A stretch of DNA of 64,000 bases, from NCBI RefSeq assembly GCF_014298075.1, contig NZ_CP060418.1, forward strand, positions 1,488,001 to 1,552,000, read 5' to 3'. The notes beneath the pieces were generated by a model. It was not told the origin of the DNA, ran no database searches, and saw only the letters and a list, made by a program, of their open reading frames with translations. The position numbers and the translations under genes are program-made. This document shows positions 42,108 to 50,594 of this stretch, piece after piece (position 1 is the stretch's first letter; each line of letters starts with the position of its first letter). Source of the DNA: Enterobacter sp. JUb54 (lineage in GTDB: Bacteria > Pseudomonadota > Gammaproteobacteria > Enterobacterales > Enterobacteriaceae).

Positions 42108-43505
42108 ATGTTCGGTCTTGATGCATTCCACCTTGCGCGAATCCAGTTCGCCTTTACCGTCTCTTTCCACATCATCTTTCCCGCCATCACCATTGGGCTG
42201 GCCAGCTATCTGGCGGTGCTGGAAGGATTATGGTTAAAAACCAAAAATCCGGTCTGGCGCTCGCTGTACCACTTCTGGTCGAAGATTTTCGCCGTCAACT
42301 TTGGCATGGGCGTGGTGTCCGGCCTCGTGATGGCCTATCAGTTCGGCACCAACTGGAGCGGTTTCTCTGAATTTGCCGGCAGCATTACCGGCCCGCTGCT
42401 GACCTATGAAGTCCTGACCGCCTTCTTCCTTGAAGCCGGCTTCCTCGGCGTCATGCTGTTCGGCTGGAACCGGGTCAGCCCCGGAATGCACTTCTTCGCC
42501 ACCTGCATGGTGGCCCTCGGGACAATCATTTCAACCTTCTGGATCCTCGCCTCTAACAGCTGGATGCAAACCCCGCAGGGCTTCGAGATCGTCAACGGCC
42601 AGGTGGTCCCGGTCGACTGGTTTAAAGTTATCTTTAACCCGTCGTTCCCATATCGCCTGCTGCACATGACGGTCGCCGCCTTTCTCAGCAGCGCGCTGTT
42701 TGTCGGCGCCTCGGCGGCGTGGCACCTGCTGCGCGGCAATAACATCCCGGCGATCCGCGCGATGTTCTCCATGGCCCTGTGGATGCTGCTTATCGTCGCC
42801 CCCATTCAGGCGATGATTGGCGACATGCACGGCCTGAACACCCTGAAGCATCAGCCGGCGAAAATTGCGGCCATCGAAGGCCACTGGGAAAACCGTCCGG
42901 GAGAACCCACTCCGTTGCTGCTGTTTGGCCTGCCGGATATGGAGCAGGAACGTACCCGTTACGGCCTGGAAATACCGGCGCTCGGCAGCCTGATCCTGAC
43001 CCACAGTCTCGATAAACAGGTACCCGCCCTGAAAGAGTTCGCGCCGGAAGATCGCCCGAACTCAACCATCGTCTTCTGGTCATTTCGCCTGATGGCCGGC
43101 CTCGGCATGCTGATGATCCTGCTCGGGGTAATGGCGCTGTGGCTGCGCTACCGCCATCGTCTGTACCAGTCCAGGCCGTTCCTGCGCTTCGCGCTCTGGA
43201 TGGGGCCGTCCGGGCTGATCGCGATTCTGGCCGGCTGGGTCACCACCGAAGTGGGCCGTCAGCCCTGGGTGGTCTATGGCGTACAGCGAACCGCTGACGC
43301 CGTCTCCGCTCACGGCGACCTGCATATGACCGTCAGCCTGCTGACCTTTTTCGTGGTCTACAGCGCAGTGTTCGGCGTCGGCTACAGCTATATGTTGCGC
43401 CTGATCCGCAAAGGCCCGCAGGCGGTCAATCCGCCGCATTCCGGCACACCGGCTCGCCCGCTCTCCGCCGCAACGGAAGGTTTTCAGCATAAGGAGTCCC
43501 ACTAA
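42108..43505 (+). CDS. Cytochrome bd-type quinol oxidase subunit I (cyanide-insensitive CioA type)
   Basis: A 465-aa integral membrane protein homologous to CydA. Visible are the N-terminal haem-b595 His segment (FTVSFHIIFPAITIG), FGTNWSGFSEFAG, FFLEAGFLG, FPYRLLHMTVAAF (haem-b558 His) and GRQPWVVYG. Compared with E. coli CydA (522 aa), it lacks roughly the C-terminal Q-loop insertion, running from KEFAPEDRPNS straight into VFWSFRLMAG. That short Q-loop defines the CIO/CioA branch. It oxidises ubiquinol and reduces oxygen. GGAG precedes the ATG; the stop overlaps the subunit II start. Confidence 0.93.
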   Translation: MFGLDAFHLARIQFAFTVSFHIIFPAITIGLASYLAVLEGLWLKTKNPVWRSLYHFWSKIFAVNFGMGVVSGLVMAYQFGTNWSGFSEFAGSITGPLLTYEVLTAFFLEAGFLGVMLFGWNRVSPGMHFFATCMVALGTIISTFWILASNSWMQTPQGFEIVNGQVVPVDWFKVIFNPSFPYRLLHMTVAAFLSSALFVGASAAWHLLRGNNIPAIRAMFSMALWMLLIVAPIQAMIGDMHGLNTLKHQPAKIAAIEGHWENRPGEPTPLLLFGLPDMEQERTRYGLEIPALGSLILTHSLDKQVPALKEFAPEDRPNSTIVFWSFRLMAGLGMLMILLGVMALWLRYRHRLYQSRPFLRFALWMGPSGLIAILAGWVTTEVGRQPWVVYGVQRTADAVSAHGDLHMTVSLLTFFVVYSAVFGVGYSYMLRLIRKGPQAVNPPHSGTPARPLSAATEGFQHKESH

Positions 43506-44515
43506 TGGGGATCGATTTATCGGTTATCTGGTTTGTGATCATCGTCTTCGCCACCCTGATGTATATCGTGATGGATGGTTTTGACTTAGGGATCGGCATC
43601 CTGTTCAGCACCACCCGTGACGGCGAAGACCGTGACGTGATGGTCAATAGCGTCGCCCCGGTCTGGGACGGCAACGAAACCTGGCTGGTGCTCGGTGGCG
43701 CCGCGCTGTTCGGGGCATTTCCGCTGGCCTACGCGGTGATTATCGACGCGCTGGCGATCCCGCTGACGCTGATGCTGATTGGCCTGATTTTCCGCGGCGT
43801 GGCGTTTGAGTTTCGCTTCCAGGCCACGCCGTCGCACCGCCCGTTCTGGGACTCGGCGTTCCTTGGCGGCTCGCTGCTGGCCACCTTTACCCAGGGCATC
43901 GTTGTTGGGGCGGTGATCAACGGCTTTTCGGTGAGCGGACGCGCCTTCAGCGGCGGGATGTTCGACTGGCTGACGCCTTTTACCCTGTTCTGCGGCCTGG
44001 GGCTGACGGTGGCCTATGCGCTGCTCGGCGCCACGTGGCTGGTGATGAAAAGCGAGAACCCGCTGCAGGATAAGATGCGTCGCACCTCGCGCGGCCTGCT
44101 GCTGGCGTTGCTGACGACGATCGCCATTATCAGCCTGTGGACCCCGCTGGCGCAGCCGGCCATCGCCGCCCGCTGGTTCAGCCTGCCGGATCTGTTCTTC
44201 CTGCTGCCCGTTCCTCTGCTGGTGGCGGTCATCGGATTCTGGTTATGGCAAATCCTGGGCAACCGCAATAGCCACGCGCGGCCCTTTATCCTGACCCTCG
44301 GGCTGGTGTTCCTTGGCTTCAGCGGCCTGGGGATCAGCATCTGGCCCTATATTATTCCGCCCAATATTACGCTGTGGCAGGCCGCCGCTCCGCCGCAGAG
44401 CCAGGGCTTTATGCTGGTGGGCGCCCTGCTTATTATCCCGGTGATCCTTGGCTACACCTTCTGGAGTTATTACGTCTTTCGCGGCAAAGTCCAACATGGT
44501 GAGGGGTATCATTGA
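43505..44515 (+). CDS. Cytochrome bd-type quinol oxidase subunit II (CioB/CydB)
   Basis: A 336-aa subunit with about eight helices. Conserved blocks are IVMDGFDLGIGILF, NSVAPVWDGNETWLVLGGAALFGAFPLAYA, GVAFEFRFQA, and SFNNISIWPY-type C-terminal ISIWPYIIPP. The ATG overlaps the subunit I stop (TAATG). It forms the heterodimeric oxidase core with subunit I. This is a third bd-type oxidase set relative to CydAB and AppBC of enterics, inferred from the CIO-type partner. Confidence 0.94.
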   Translation: MGIDLSVIWFVIIVFATLMYIVMDGFDLGIGILFSTTRDGEDRDVMVNSVAPVWDGNETWLVLGGAALFGAFPLAYAVIIDALAIPLTLMLIGLIFRGVAFEFRFQATPSHRPFWDSAFLGGSLLATFTQGIVVGAVINGFSVSGRAFSGGMFDWLTPFTLFCGLGLTVAYALLGATWLVMKSENPLQDKMRRTSRGLLLALLTTIAIISLWTPLAQPAIAARWFSLPDLFFLLPVPLLVAVIGFWLWQILGNRNSHARPFILTLGLVFLGFSGLGISIWPYIIPPNITLWQAAAPPQSQGFMLVGALLIIPVILGYTFWSYYVFRGKVQHGEGYH

Positions 44516-44640
44516 TGAATCAATCCAGGCTCAAACAGTTATTGTGGATGGTCGCATTATGGGGAGGAAGCGTACTGGCGCTGGCGGCAATCAGTATGCT
44601 TTTTCGACTGCTGATGACGGCGGCGGGACTGAAAGTTTAA
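44515..44640 (+). CDS. DUF2474-type 41-residue third subunit of the bd oxidase
   Basis: A 41-aa ORF beginning within the subunit II stop (TGATG overlap): MNQSRLKQLLWMVALWGGSV then ALAAISMLFRLLMTAAGLKV. One membrane helix with a W-x6-WGGSV pattern matches the DUF2474 proteins encoded after CioAB. They are functional analogues of CydX, which stabilises haems in the E. coli enzyme. The tight overlap supports stoichiometric co-translation. Confidence 0.85.
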   Translation: MNQSRLKQLLWMVALWGGSVLALAAISMLFRLLMTAAGLKV

Positions 44641-44739
44641 TCCTGTACGGATAAGACGATTCTGAATAACAGAACCTCCATTTTGTCTCCACATTTTTTT
44701 GCTGAAATCTTAAGGCACATAAAAATAAAGGATGTAGTG

Positions 44740-45051
44740 ATGAAAAAAATTGTTTTGTTATCTGCCGCGATGACGTTTGCGCTCTCTTCTTTTGCGTTTG
44801 CGGCCGATAACCCGCCACCACCGCCGGGAAACGCAGCTAACAGTCAGCACCATGACGGTAAGCAACCGCAAAAAGACGGCCAGCACAACGGCAAGCAGCC
44901 GCAAAAAGGTGGTCAGCACGACGGCAAACAGCCACCAAAAGATGGCCAGCATAACGGCAAGCAACCGTCAAAAAACAACCAGCACAACGGCAAGCAGCCA
45001 CCGAAAGACGGTGGTCAGCATAACGGCAAACCGTTACCGCCGAAAAAATAA
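44740..45051 (+). CDS. Secreted low-complexity tandem-repeat protein
   Basis: A 103-aa exported protein: signal peptide MKKIVLLSAAMTFALSSFAFA, a short PPPPPG linker, then about five 11-12-residue repeats of the form GKQPxKdGQHn (DNA 44857-45030), ending PLPPKK. The repeats are rich in Lys, Gln, His and Pro and lack hydrophobics, so the protein is probably disordered in the periplasm. AAGGA precedes the ATG and a terminator follows directly. Its-rich His content could bind metals (speculative). No family is known to me; repeat number probably varies between strains. Confidence 0.82.
   Translation: MKKIVLLSAAMTFALSSFAFAADNPPPPPGNAANSQHHDGKQPQKDGQHNGKQPQKGGQHDGKQPPKDGQHNGKQPSKNNQHNGKQPPKDGGQHNGKPLPPKK
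44857..45030 (+). repeat. In-gene 33-bp-type tandem repeats
   Basis: About five degenerate 33-36-bp units, each coding GKQPxKdGQHn, within the secreted protein gene. Such arrays expand and contract by slippage. Confidence 0.8.
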
Positions 45052-45059
45052 CGGCCTCC

Positions 45060-45090
45060 GCCCGGCGATTGATACCGCCGGGCTTTTTTT
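45060..45090 (+). terminator. Intrinsic terminator of the repeat-protein gene
   Basis: GCCCGGCG pairs with CGCCGGGC around an 8-nt loop, followed by seven T's, nine nt after the stop codon. Confidence 0.9.
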
Positions 45091-45203
45091 CGCCTTTCGT
45101 CAGGACAACCTGACACAATCTTTGCCCTTCTTTGATAACGCCACAATAAAGCTCAAAAAATCAGAGGCATAGTAGCCTCACTCACCTGCCACTGGTACAG
45201 GAT

Positions 45204-45437
45204 ATGCTTAAGAGATGCGTTTCGACGTTGGTACTGATGTGCGCGTTATTTTCCGGCCACCTGCTGGCCCGGCAACAGGGACACGAATACTTTCCGGTGC
45301 AGAGCCTCGAACAGCAATTGCTACACGAGGCCGATAGTGATGAGTTGCGCAGCCAGTGTGACGAGGCCGCCGCCGACCTCCGTGAACGTCACCACTGGCA
45401 GAACGCGCGAAAGCCGCAAACGTTCTTTCGCCAGTAG
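45204..45437 (+). CDS. yncJ: YncJ, small exported protein
   Basis: A 77-aa protein with a signal peptide (MLKRCVSTLVLMCALFSGHLLA) and a helical, charged mature part (LEQQLLHEADSDELRSQCDE, AAADLRERHHWQNARKPQ). Length, HEADSDELR motif and location next to rlhA fit E. coli YncJ, reported as a CpxR-regulated periplasmic protein. Function is unknown. It is convergent with rlhA, with 13 nt between stops. Confidence 0.82.
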   Translation: MLKRCVSTLVLMCALFSGHLLARQQGHEYFPVQSLEQQLLHEADSDELRSQCDEAAADLRERHHWQNARKPQTFFRQ

Positions 45438-45450
45438 CGATCGTCGGCGA

Positions 45451-47415
45451 TCAGGCGCCTTTGCGCTTAGGTAAGGTCTTCAGCAGTTCATCCGGACTGA
45501 CGGAGGCCACAATGCTTCCCGGCAGCGGCATCTTCAGGATGTGGTTTTTCATCTTGCCGATCACGTGCATTTCGCAAGGACGGCAGTCAAATTTCAGCGT
45601 CAGTACTTCATCGCCATGAATTAACTGCATCGGCGTGGCTTTCCAGCTCTTAATCGAACCTTTCGCCTGTTTCGGGCACAGATTGAAGGCGAAACGCAGG
45701 CAGTGCTTGGTGATCATCACCGGCACGTCGCCCTTCTCTTCATGCGCTTCATAGGCCGCATCGATCAGCTTCACGCCGTAGCGCTGATAGAATTCACGCG
45801 CTTTATGGTTATAGACGTTGGCAAGGAACGACAGATGAGTCTCAGGGTACACCGGCGGCGGCACGCAAACCGCTTTACGCTGGCCACGCGGAGCGGCGTT
45901 GAGACGCGCTTCGTCGAGCAATTCTACCGTTTCCCGGCGCAGTTGGTTCAACAGGCTGTTCGGCACAAACAGCGCACCAGGCAGATTAACCTGCACATCG
46001 CGGGCAAAATAGATGGTCTGCCCCAGCTTAGCAATACCGTCGCGCAGGTTCGCCAGCGCTTTGTCGGCCTGAGTCGCCTCGGCAAACTCGCCGTCCAGGG
46101 TATGGGTCGCGCTGACGCCATCCTCACAGGTCATGGTCAGCACCAGCTGCTCCTGCCAGCCGCTGAGGGTAATATCCACCGCAATCCGGCGTTCGCTGGA
46201 GGTTTTTTGCAGCGCCTGCTGCCAGTTATGGTCGAGGTTACGGTTCAGCACCTGATGCGGACGCGCTTTATACAGATCTGCCGGCATCTCGTTCGGCCAC
46301 ACGCGGTAGCGATTTTGACCGGTTTTTTCTACCGTATTGGCGCGGAAACCGACGATTTCGCGCTTAATCATTACGTTGAGGCCATCGCCGTTGGTCAGCG
46401 CTTCGCTGACTTCAACGTCGAGATGGTCTTTGCCCACTTTCAGCACTTCCCCTACCGGCAGGCCGATAAATTTCGGCGAGTCAAAAGCGCCGATGTCGCC
46501 TTTGCGCGCATTGACGAAATAGTCGGTGCTGCCGCGATGGAAGGTCTTATCGGTGGAAGGCACGAAGAAGTGTTCGGTACGCCCGGCGGACGAGCGCACC
46601 AGGTCACCGCGATCTTCAATAATGGCATCGAGCATCTGGCGATAGTGCGCGGTGATATTTTTTACGTAGCTCATATCTTTGTAGCGCCCTTCAATTTTGA
46701 AGGAGCGTACGCCGGCGTCAATCAGCTGCGCCAGGTTGGCCGTCTGGTCGTTATCTTTCATCGACAGCAGATGCTTTTCATAGGCCACCACTCGTCCCTG
46801 ATCGTCTTTCAGGGTGTAAGGCAAACGACAGGCCTGAGAGCAATCGCCGCGGTTGGCGCTGCGCCCGGTCTGCGCGTGCGAGATGTTGCACTGGCCGGAA
46901 TAAGCCACGCACAACGCGCCGTGAATAAAGAACTCGATGGTCGCATCGGTGTTGTCGTAAATCGCTTTGATCTGCTGCAGATTCAGCTCGCGCGCCAGCA
47001 CGATCTGGCTGAATCCCACGTCGGAGAGAAACTTCGCTTTCTCCACGCTGCGGATATCGCACTGGGTACTGGCATGAAGCTCAATCGGTGGAATATCCAG
47101 CTCCATCACTCCCATATCCTGCACGATCAGCGCATCAACGCCGGTTTCATACAGGTCGGTAATCAGGCGCTGCGCCGGTTCCAGTTCATCATCGTGAAGG
47201 ATCGTGTTCAGGGTCACAAAGATCTTCGCGCCATAGCGATGGGCGAACGGCACCAGCGCCGCGATATCGCTGAGGCTGTTGCTGGCATTGTGACGCGCGC
47301 CGAAGCCTGGCCCGCCGATATAGACCGCGTCCGCACCGTGTAAAATCGCTTCACGGGCGATCCCGACGTCGCGGGCTGGGCTAAGAAGTTCAAGATGATG
47401 GTTTTGCAGGCGCAT
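45451..47415 (-). CDS. rlhA: RlhA (YdcP), 23S rRNA 5-hydroxycytidine C2501 synthase, U32 family
   Basis: A 654-aa peptidase-U32-family protein. N-terminal TIM-barrel blocks are LLSPARDVGIAREAILHGAD, AVYIGGPGFGARHNASNS, the U32 signature EFFIHGALCVAYSGQCNIS and SANRGDCSQACRLPY (iron-sulfur-type Cys), and KIEGRYKDMSYV. The C-terminal domain carries further cysteines (HCLRFAFNLCPK, FDCRPCEMH). E. coli RlhA hydroxylates C2501 of 23S rRNA using prephenate-derived chemistry. A minus-strand -10 TACAAT at 47457-47462 probably drives it. Confidence 0.95.
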   Translation of the reverse strand: MRLQNHHLELLSPARDVGIAREAILHGADAVYIGGPGFGARHNASNSLSDIAALVPFAHRYGAKIFVTLNTILHDDELEPAQRLITDLYETGVDALIVQDMGVMELDIPPIELHASTQCDIRSVEKAKFLSDVGFSQIVLARELNLQQIKAIYDNTDATIEFFIHGALCVAYSGQCNISHAQTGRSANRGDCSQACRLPYTLKDDQGRVVAYEKHLLSMKDNDQTANLAQLIDAGVRSFKIEGRYKDMSYVKNITAHYRQMLDAIIEDRGDLVRSSAGRTEHFFVPSTDKTFHRGSTDYFVNARKGDIGAFDSPKFIGLPVGEVLKVGKDHLDVEVSEALTNGDGLNVMIKREIVGFRANTVEKTGQNRYRVWPNEMPADLYKARPHQVLNRNLDHNWQQALQKTSSERRIAVDITLSGWQEQLVLTMTCEDGVSATHTLDGEFAEATQADKALANLRDGIAKLGQTIYFARDVQVNLPGALFVPNSLLNQLRRETVELLDEARLNAAPRGQRKAVCVPPPVYPETHLSFLANVYNHKAREFYQRYGVKLIDAAYEAHEEKGDVPVMITKHCLRFAFNLCPKQAKGSIKSWKATPMQLIHGDEVLTLKFDCRPCEMHVIGKMKNHILKMPLPGSIVASVSPDELLKTLPKRKGA

Positions 47416-47641
47416 ACGCTCGTTGTTATCCGTTATAGGGGGTCGAAATGGCGGCTATTGTAGTCAGAAGTGGCCGGAGACGAAAACATTTTCCACCACC
47501 CGCAGTGGGTGAATTTTCACTTCCCGGCAAAGCATTGAAGAAAAAGGTATTTCCCTCTCAAAACGACCGGCGTTACTCTCATCACGTATTCCGGATTTTC
47601 CTCGTCACGTTGTGAGTGGTTATTATCGATCGTTTTGATTG

Positions 47642-47674
47642 GCCGCAGGTTAAACCCCTGCGGCTTTTTCTTTT
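47642..47674 (+). terminator. Plus-strand terminator-like hairpin at the sutR 3' end
   Basis: GCCGCAGG pairs with CCTGCGGC (7-nt loop), followed on the plus strand by TTTTTCTTTT. The stem includes the last sutR codons. No plus-strand gene precedes it, so it may stop antisense transcription. Confidence 0.5.
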
Positions 47675-48198
47675 GGGTAATGGATCAGCGAATGAAAATG
47701 AGCGGTTTGCCCGCCGCTGTTGCGGTAGGCATGCGCCAGATCCCCGGCAAACCGACGCCCCTCTCCCGGCGCTAAGACGTGCCATTCGCCCTGCAGACAC
47801 AGATCCAGCACCCCATCGATCACCACCACGTGTTCAATGACCCCTTTTTCGTGCGGCGTCGATTCACTCAGCGCGCCGGGGGCGAGGGTTATCGAGAAAT
47901 GGTCAAAACGTAGCTCCGGGTCCCACGGGAAAACCGGGGTCACCACCATCGCCTGCTGCTGCGGGTCAAAGGCTGACGGCGCGGTTGATGCGTCCGCCAC
48001 AATAAAAGTCGAGAACGGCACATTCAGGCCGGTGGCGATTTTCCACAACGTGGCGACCGTCGGGCTGGACTCATTCCGCTCAATCTGCCCCAGCATCGCT
48101 TTCGATACGCCGGTCTCTTCCGCCAACCGCGACAGGCTCCAGCCGCGCTGTTGGCGCAGTGATTTCAGGGTTGTCGCCAGATGTTGCGCAATATTCAT
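47650..48198 (-). CDS. sutR: SutR (YdcN), XRE-cupin regulator of sulfur utilisation
   Basis: A 182-aa regulator: XRE helix-turn-helix at residues ~8-62 (LSRLAEETGVSKAMLGQIER) and C-terminal cupin (GVIEHVVVIDGVLDLCLQGE, PGEGRRFAGDLAHAYRN). E. coli SutR (178 aa) represses sulfur-use genes. GGAGGTGG precedes the ATG. In E. coli ydcO lies next to it; here an AraC-symporter-galactosidase cassette separates them. The ydcO promoter palindrome at 52793-52844 is a reasonable SutR operator candidate. Confidence 0.93.
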   Translation of the reverse strand: MNIAQHLATTLKSLRQQRGWSLSRLAEETGVSKAMLGQIERNESSPTVATLWKIATGLNVPFSTFIVADASTAPSAFDPQQQAMVVTPVFPWDPELRFDHFSITLAPGALSESTPHEKGVIEHVVVIDGVLDLCLQGEWHVLAPGEGRRFAGDLAHAYRNSGGQTAHFHSLIHYPKEKAAGV

Positions 48199-48247
48199 TC
48201 CACCTCCAGATTATCTCAGGGGAAATTATACGCGCATTGATATGATT

Positions 48248-49144
48248 CTACAGGGCATTTAATTGCGAAAACCGTTTGCGGTATTCGCGCGGCCCGACGC
48301 CAAACTGCTGATTAAATAAACGTGAAAAATAGAGCGCATCGTCATATCCCACCAGTTGGGCGATGTGCGCTATCGTCAGTTGCGCATGCTGCAAAAGCAA
48401 TGAGGCGCGGTTCATTCGCTGTTTTTCCCGCCACGCGAAAATCGTCATACCGGTCTCCTGGCGGAACAGATGCGCCAACCGGGAAGGCGACAGAAACGCC
48501 CGTGCCGCCAGCGTATCGATGGTGATTTTCTCTTCCAGATGCTCATCAAGAAACTGACAGATAGCGATGATCCGCGGGTCAAGCGAGACGCAGTTGCTGC
48601 CCGGCTGCAATTTAAAGCAGTGCAGCAGGATCCGCTCCAGGCAATTCACCGCCAGAATGGCATCCAGACGGTCCGACGACGAGTACAGGCGAATAACCTC
48701 TTTGAAGTCAGCCTTTAGGCGCTGCAAAAACGCCTCGTCGACGCTTTGCGTTATCCCCACGTCATGCCACTGTCGGTCCCACTTTAGCCAGTCAATCCAG
48801 TAAGGCCGGGGCATAAAATAAATCCACAGATGCTGCCAGCTATCGCTCGTAGGCTCGCGGCCATAATGATGAGGGCAGCCCGGAGGAAACAGCAGGACAT
48901 CGTTGGGGCGACAAATAAAGGTCTCATTATTACGATGCACTACGCCGGCGCCACGGAGCGTAATATTAATGATGTAGCCTTTCATGCCCAGCTCTCGCTG
49001 GATAAAGGTGTCCAGTTTATTGCCCTGTACGATCGGCGTATAGCCTGCCACCAGCCAGGCGTTAAAGGTAAAACTGCGCATCAGCGGCGAATAGATCACC
49101 AGATCATCATCCGCCATTTCGCTATTCATTGTCGGCAACCACAT
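48248..49144 (-). CDS. AraC-type sugar-responsive regulator
   Basis: A 298-aa protein unusually close to AraC itself along its whole length: FNAWLVAGYTPIVQGNKLDT, GMKGYIINITLRGAGVV, FICRPNDVLLFPPGCPHHYGR form the sugar-binding cupin. AARAFLSPSRLAHLFRQETG and QLVGYDDALYFSRLFNQQFG are the two helix-turn-helices. It probably senses a galactose/arabinose-type ligand and controls the symporter-galactosidase pair downstream of it in map order and on the same strand. It lies last in the cassette, 70 nt after the symporter stop. Confidence 0.93.
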   Translation of the reverse strand: MWLPTMNSEMADDDLVIYSPLMRSFTFNAWLVAGYTPIVQGNKLDTFIQRELGMKGYIINITLRGAGVVHRNNETFICRPNDVLLFPPGCPHHYGREPTSDSWQHLWIYFMPRPYWIDWLKWDRQWHDVGITQSVDEAFLQRLKADFKEVIRLYSSSDRLDAILAVNCLERILLHCFKLQPGSNCVSLDPRIIAICQFLDEHLEEKITIDTLAARAFLSPSRLAHLFRQETGMTIFAWREKQRMNRASLLLQHAQLTIAHIAQLVGYDDALYFSRLFNQQFGVGPREYRKRFSQLNAL

Positions 49145-49214
49145 TGCTTTCTAGACCATTCTGCCATTTTGCCTGGTTGAGTGGATGGCGCAACCCCAGG
49201 ATTGCGCCCGCCGG

Positions 49215-50594
49215 TTATTGCGCCAGCTTCCCTTGCGAAAGATCTTCAGAGACCTGCTCGTACATCGCGTCCAGCCGGTAGAAATACATGATGACCATGT
49301 TGATTAACGCCAGTGCAAAGGGAAAGGCGATAAACAAAAACTCAATCATGGTGATCACCTGCGGTGACTGAACCGCATTGCCGCCGCTGACAAATCCGGC
49401 AGCGCCCAGCATCCAGCCAACGCTTGCGCTGCCCAGCCCCATTCCCAGAGTCTGCCCCAGGGTACCCGCGCTAAACAGGATCCCTTCAATCCGCAGGCCG
49501 GTTTTCCACTCCCCGTAATCGATGGTATCCGCGAGGAAGGCAAACATCGTCGCGCCGATGCCGCAGAAACCGACGCTGCGCACCGCCGTCGCCAGAATGA
49601 TGTACAGCGAATTGGTTTTATCGAGTAGCGGCAGCAAATAGGCGATGCTGCACACCGTCAGCCCCAGCAACGCCAGGTTACGTTTGCCCAGTCGTCTGAT
49701 AAGCCACGGAATAATCAGCAGCGTGATCAGGCCCGGGGTGTATTGCGCCAGACTTATCCACGACATCAGAGAGACGTCCTGCAGGATATAGCGTGAGTAG
49801 TAGACGCTTACCGTGGAAAGCGCGGTCAGGCTGGTAAAGGTGATCAGCAGATAGAAGAAGATCATCAACCAGTACCGATTGCCGACGATCGAGCGGATCA
49901 CTTCCCGGGTCTGAATATGGTGGCGGTTTTCCTGATTAACCGGCTTGATGCGTTCGCGGGTCCAGGCGCCGGTGAGCAACAGACACAGGGCAGTGAAGAA
50001 GCCAAAAATAGCGAAGACAATGATCCACGCCGTCTGGCCATTGCCCAATGCCGCCACCATCGGCAGCGTAAAGACGCCAACGGTCAACGAACCACAGGTC
50101 GACAGCCCCTTACGAAAGACGCTGAGCACCCCACGCTGCCAGGTATCACGGGTGATCAGTGCCAGTAATGAGCCATAGGCAATATTGTTGGCGGTGAAGA
50201 AAATATTCGCCAGCAGGTAGGTCACGCAGACATAGATTATTTTGCCATTGTCGCCAATGCCGGGAACCGTCGCCATCAAAAACGCCGATAAGCCAAATGG
50301 CACCGCCGTCCACAGCACCCACGGCCGCGCTTTCCCCAGCCGGGTATCGGTTTTATCAATGCGGATCCCGACGAACACGCAGATCACACCGTCCACGACG
50401 CGAGCAAAAAACATTAACGATCCGATCAGGGCGGCCGAGATGCCGACGATATCGGTATAAAACCAGGCCAGGAATGTTACCATCATGGTATAGGTCAGGT
50501 TGGTGCCGTAATCGCCTAAACCAAATGCCAGCCGTTCACGAAAACCGGGCTGTTCGTTGGTCGACTGCGCCTGCGCTATTGATAAGGAACTCAT
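49215..50594 (-). CDS. GPH-family sugar:cation symporter
   Basis: A 459-aa glycoside-pentoside-hexuronide symporter (LacS/MelB family) with twelve predicted helices. Signature segments are ERLAFGLGDYGTNLTYTMMV, DGVICVFVGIRIDKTDTRLGKARPW (the Asp/cation region), RVVDG and FLADTIDYGEWKTG. It should import galacto-oligosaccharides with H+ or Na+. Start at 50594 overlaps the galactosidase stop (ATGA), with GGAGAA upstream; so enzyme and transporter are co-translated. Confidence 0.93.
   Translation of the reverse strand: MSSLSIAQAQSTNEQPGFRERLAFGLGDYGTNLTYTMMVTFLAWFYTDIVGISAALIGSLMFFARVVDGVICVFVGIRIDKTDTRLGKARPWVLWTAVPFGLSAFLMATVPGIGDNGKIIYVCVTYLLANIFFTANNIAYGSLLALITRDTWQRGVLSVFRKGLSTCGSLTVGVFTLPMVAALGNGQTAWIIVFAIFGFFTALCLLLTGAWTRERIKPVNQENRHHIQTREVIRSIVGNRYWLMIFFYLLITFTSLTALSTVSVYYSRYILQDVSLMSWISLAQYTPGLITLLIIPWLIRRLGKRNLALLGLTVCSIAYLLPLLDKTNSLYIILATAVRSVGFCGIGATMFAFLADTIDYGEWKTGLRIEGILFSAGTLGQTLGMGLGSASVGWMLGAAGFVSGGNAVQSPQVITMIEFLFIAFPFALALINMVIMYFYRLDAMYEQVSEDLSQGKLAQ

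Noticed and set aside
44758..45118. Overlapping frames with regular Cys/Ala/Leu repeats in the tandem-repeat gene
   Set aside because: The DNA repeat makes every frame repetitive; only the plus frame from 44740 has a signal peptide, ribosome-binding site and terminator.
45703..47343. 546-codon plus-strand frame inside rlhA
   Set aside because: Antisense to the well-conserved U32 family gene; no start context or domain.
47448..47615. 55-codon plus-strand ORF with a strong AGGGGG site in front of rlhA
   Set aside because: It lies antisense to the rlhA leader and covers its minus-strand -10 box; the Arg/Lys/Pro-rich translation resembles no protein, so the site is probably incidental.
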